13,536 bases of DNA from Bacteroidales bacterium (GTDB lineage Bacteria; Bacteroidota; Bacteroidia; Bacteroidales; Muribaculaceae). Location of the stretch: assembly GCA_019420545.1 (NCBI GenBank), contig JAHZGZ010000322.1, positions 1 through 13,536 of the forward strand, in the 5' to 3' direction. Positions 11,700 to 13,536 of the stretch are shown one piece after another. A model generated the notes under the pieces. That model was not told where the DNA came from. It did no database searches and worked only from the letters and a program-made list of their open reading frames with translations. Both the position numbers and the translations under genes were made by a program. Within the stretch, counting starts at the first letter, position 1. Each line of letters opens with the position of its first letter.

Positions 11700-13536
11700 T
11701 TATAAATGCATTTCAAGCATGCGCTCAAGCTGTAGAGAGTCAACGAGTACCTGACGGGGTTTGGCTCCGGATGCAGGGCCTACGATACCGGCTGCCTCCA
11801 TCTGGTCCATGATCTTTCCGGCGCGGTTGTATCCGATCGACCAGCGGCGCTGGAGCGATGATGTCGAGGCAGTGTTGGATGTCACGATGAATCGGGCAGC
11901 TTCTTCAAATAGCGGGTCGCGTTCATTGCCCTGGGTTATGGCCCCGGCAATGGCATCGCCGTCGGGTATATATTCCGGCAGGGGATATGCCTCGCTGTAG
12001 CCGATCTGTTCGTGGATCGACTCTACGATGTTTTCCACCTCCTCGGTGCTGATGAAAGCGCATTGCACGCGGTCGATCTCTCCGTTGAAAGAGAAAAGCA
12101 TGTCGCCCTTGCCGATAAGTTGGTTGGCGCCGGGACGGTCGAGAATAGTGCGTGAATCAACCATCTGGCTGACACGGAATGCGATACGCCCCGGGAAGTT
12201 GGCCTTGATTATACCGGTGATTACATTGGTCGACGGACGCTGTGTGGCAAGAATCATATGCATGCCTACGGCGCGCGCTTTCTGGGCGATACGCGCTATG
12301 GGCTGTTCCACCTCTTTCCCTGCCATCATTATAAGGTCGCCGAACTCGTCGACAACTATTACGATGTAAGGGAGATAACGGTGGCCTTTGTCGGGACTGA
12401 GACGGCGCTGTACGAACTTGGTATTGTATTCTTTGATTGTGCGCACGTTTGCTTCCTTTAGCAGGGCGTAACGGTTGTCCATCTCCAGGCAGCATGAGTT
12501 GAGAGTGGCCACAACTTTCATTGGGTCGGTGATGATAGGCTCATCCTCTCCGGGGAGCTTGGCGAGATAATGCTTCTCCAGTTTGGAATAGAGGCTGAAC
12601 TCGACCATCTTGGGATCGACGAGTACAAACTTCAGCTCCGACGGGTGCTTCTTGTAGAGAAGTGATGCGATGATTACGTTGAGACCTACAGACTTACCCT
12701 GACCTGTGGCACCTGCTACAAGCACATGCGGCATCTTGGTAAGGTCGGCTATGAAGATATCCTTGGAGATCGTGGCGCCCATAGCCATAGGCAGATCGTA
12801 CTTGCACTCCTGGAACTTGCGCGATCCGATGATAGAGCGTATCGGTACCATCTGTGCCTCCTTATTCGGCACTTCGATGCCGATGGTTCCCTTGCCGGGT
12901 ATCGGGGCGATGATACGTATGCCGAGGGCCGCGAGGCTAAGGGCTATATCGTCCTCAAGATGCTTGATTCTGGCGATGCGCACACCTTCGGCCGGTACGA
13001 TTTCATACAATGTCACCGTAGGGCCTACAGTAGCCTTGATCTGGGAGATCGGTATCTGATAGTTTGCGAGAGTTGCCTTGATACGCTCCTTGTTTTCCTC
13101 CATCTCCTGCTGGTCGACACTTATTTTTTGTTCGGGGACTTCATTTAGAAGGTCGATCGACGGAAAGTGGAAACGCGACAGTTCGGCCGTGGGATCGTAG
13201 GCCTCGGTAGATACATGCACCTCCGAGCCGAACTGCGGAACGTCGATAGTAAGTTCTGCGTCGGTTTCGGCCGGGTTGTCGGGGAGGATGGCATCGCCGG
13301 AGTCGTTGGCATCGTCAGCATCAGCATCAGCGGAAGCAACTGTACAGGCTGTGGGTGCAGCAACATCGGTGGTAACCTCAGTGGTATCGGCTTCGGCTAT
13401 CATATCGGGATCGGTTGGAGTGTCGGTATCATTGCCTATGAAATTACCGGAAAAGCCGACAATAGGTGTCTGTTGTGCCTGAATCTGCTGGACGTCGGGA
13501 TTGTCGGTGGAAGTCGATCCGATAGCCTGATTGCTT
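11700..13536 (-). CDS. ftsK: DNA translocase FtsK, C-terminal part
   Basis: The frame is open from the right edge of the window to a TAA at 11700-11702, giving 611 visible residues; the N-terminal membrane domain lies off the window. Residues 1-110 are a low-complexity linker rich in Asp, Thr, Ala and Pro. The alpha and beta motor domains follow, with GPTVTLYEIVPAEGVR, Walker A GATGQGKS at about 275-282, and Walker B IVIVVDEFGDL. ATQRPSTNVITG, FRVSQMVDSRTILD and GANQLIGKGDML then follow. The last 70 residues form the gamma winged-helix domain that reads DNA orientation (STSSLQRRWSIGYNRAGKIMD split across it). FtsK pumps DNA at the division septum and activates chromosome dimer resolution. The Met codon at 13401-13403 is internal, as the frame continues upstream. 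The lolA-like gene follows after 20 bases. Confidence 0.96.
   Translation of the reverse strand, partial: SNQAIGSTSTDNPDVQQIQAQQTPIVGFSGNFIGNDTDTPTDPDMIAEADTTEVTTDVAAPTACTVASADADADDANDSGDAILPDNPAETDAELTIDVPQFGSEVHVSTEAYDPTAELSRFHFPSIDLLNEVPEQKISVDQQEMEENKERIKATLANYQIPISQIKATVGPTVTLYEIVPAEGVRIARIKHLEDDIALSLAALGIRIIAPIPGKGTIGIEVPNKEAQMVPIRSIIGSRKFQECKYDLPMAMGATISKDIFIADLTKMPHVLVAGATGQGKSVGLNVIIASLLYKKHPSELKFVLVDPKMVEFSLYSKLEKHYLAKLPGEDEPIITDPMKVVATLNSCCLEMDNRYALLKEANVRTIKEYNTKFVQRRLSPDKGHRYLPYIVIVVDEFGDLIMMAGKEVEQPIARIAQKARAVGMHMILATQRPSTNVITGIIKANFPGRIAFRVSQMVDSRTILDRPGANQLIGKGDMLFSFNGEIDRVQCAFISTEEVENIVESIHEQIGYSEAYPLPEYIPDGDAIAGAITQGNERDPLFEEAARFIVTSNTASTSSLQRRWSIGYNRAGKIMDQMEAAGIVGPASGAKPRQVLVDSLQLERMLEMHL

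Noticed and set aside
13310..13330. Tandem GCATCA-type hexamer repeat as a phase-variable tract
   Set aside because: It is in-frame coding for the Ala-Asp linker of FtsK; changes by six bases keep the frame, so it would alter linker length only.

Overview
The window looks like chromosomal DNA of a Bacteroidales bacterium, most likely Muribaculaceae-like (this placement is inference). Three things point there. Two clear promoters match the Bacteroidota pattern TTTG-N19/20-TAnnTTTG. The gene families are typical of the group: a MurF-Alr fusion, a double PepSY-like exported protein, and a ftsK-lolA-trxB string. GC content looks close to 50%. The window carries ordinary housekeeping and envelope genes. 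I see no tRNA, rRNA, CRISPR array, insertion sequence or phage gene, and no gene-free stretch longer than 300 bases.

Layout, left to right. Positions 1-1240 (+) hold the tail of a GNAT acetyltransferase, overlapped by an exported NlpC/P60 peptidase with SH3-like regions. A cupin gene (1215-1625, -) runs tail-to-tail into it with a 26-bp overlap. It is divergent from an HxlR-type regulator gene (1797-2159, +). Between these two lie good promoters that point at each other, so the two 5' leaders would overlap, and their -7 boxes form a perfect inverted repeat. A large bidirectional hairpin then separates hxlR from the pyrK-pyrD operon (2278-3964, -), which encodes the NAD-dependent type 1B dihydroorotate dehydrogenase of pyrimidine synthesis.

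Positions 4140-5145 (+) encode TatA and TatC, a minimal twin-arginine export system, followed by an MFS transporter (5256-6716, +). On the minus strand, 6759-9226 is a MurF-alanine racemase fusion for making and using D-alanine in peptidoglycan. Its reading frame breaks near 7132-7137, leaving the racemase C-terminal domain in another frame.

Positions 9434-9880 (-) encode a small exported PepSY-like protein with its own strong terminator. The right end (10048-13536, -) is ftsK (partial), a LolA-like gene and trxB, ending in a terminator at about 10003-10036. These cover chromosome segregation, lipoprotein transport and thioredoxin reduction.

I find no clearly new multi-gene system. The points most worth checking are the broken murF-alr frame, the face-to-face cupin/hxlR promoters, and the Glu in place of the usual third catalytic residue of the NlpC/P60 enzyme.
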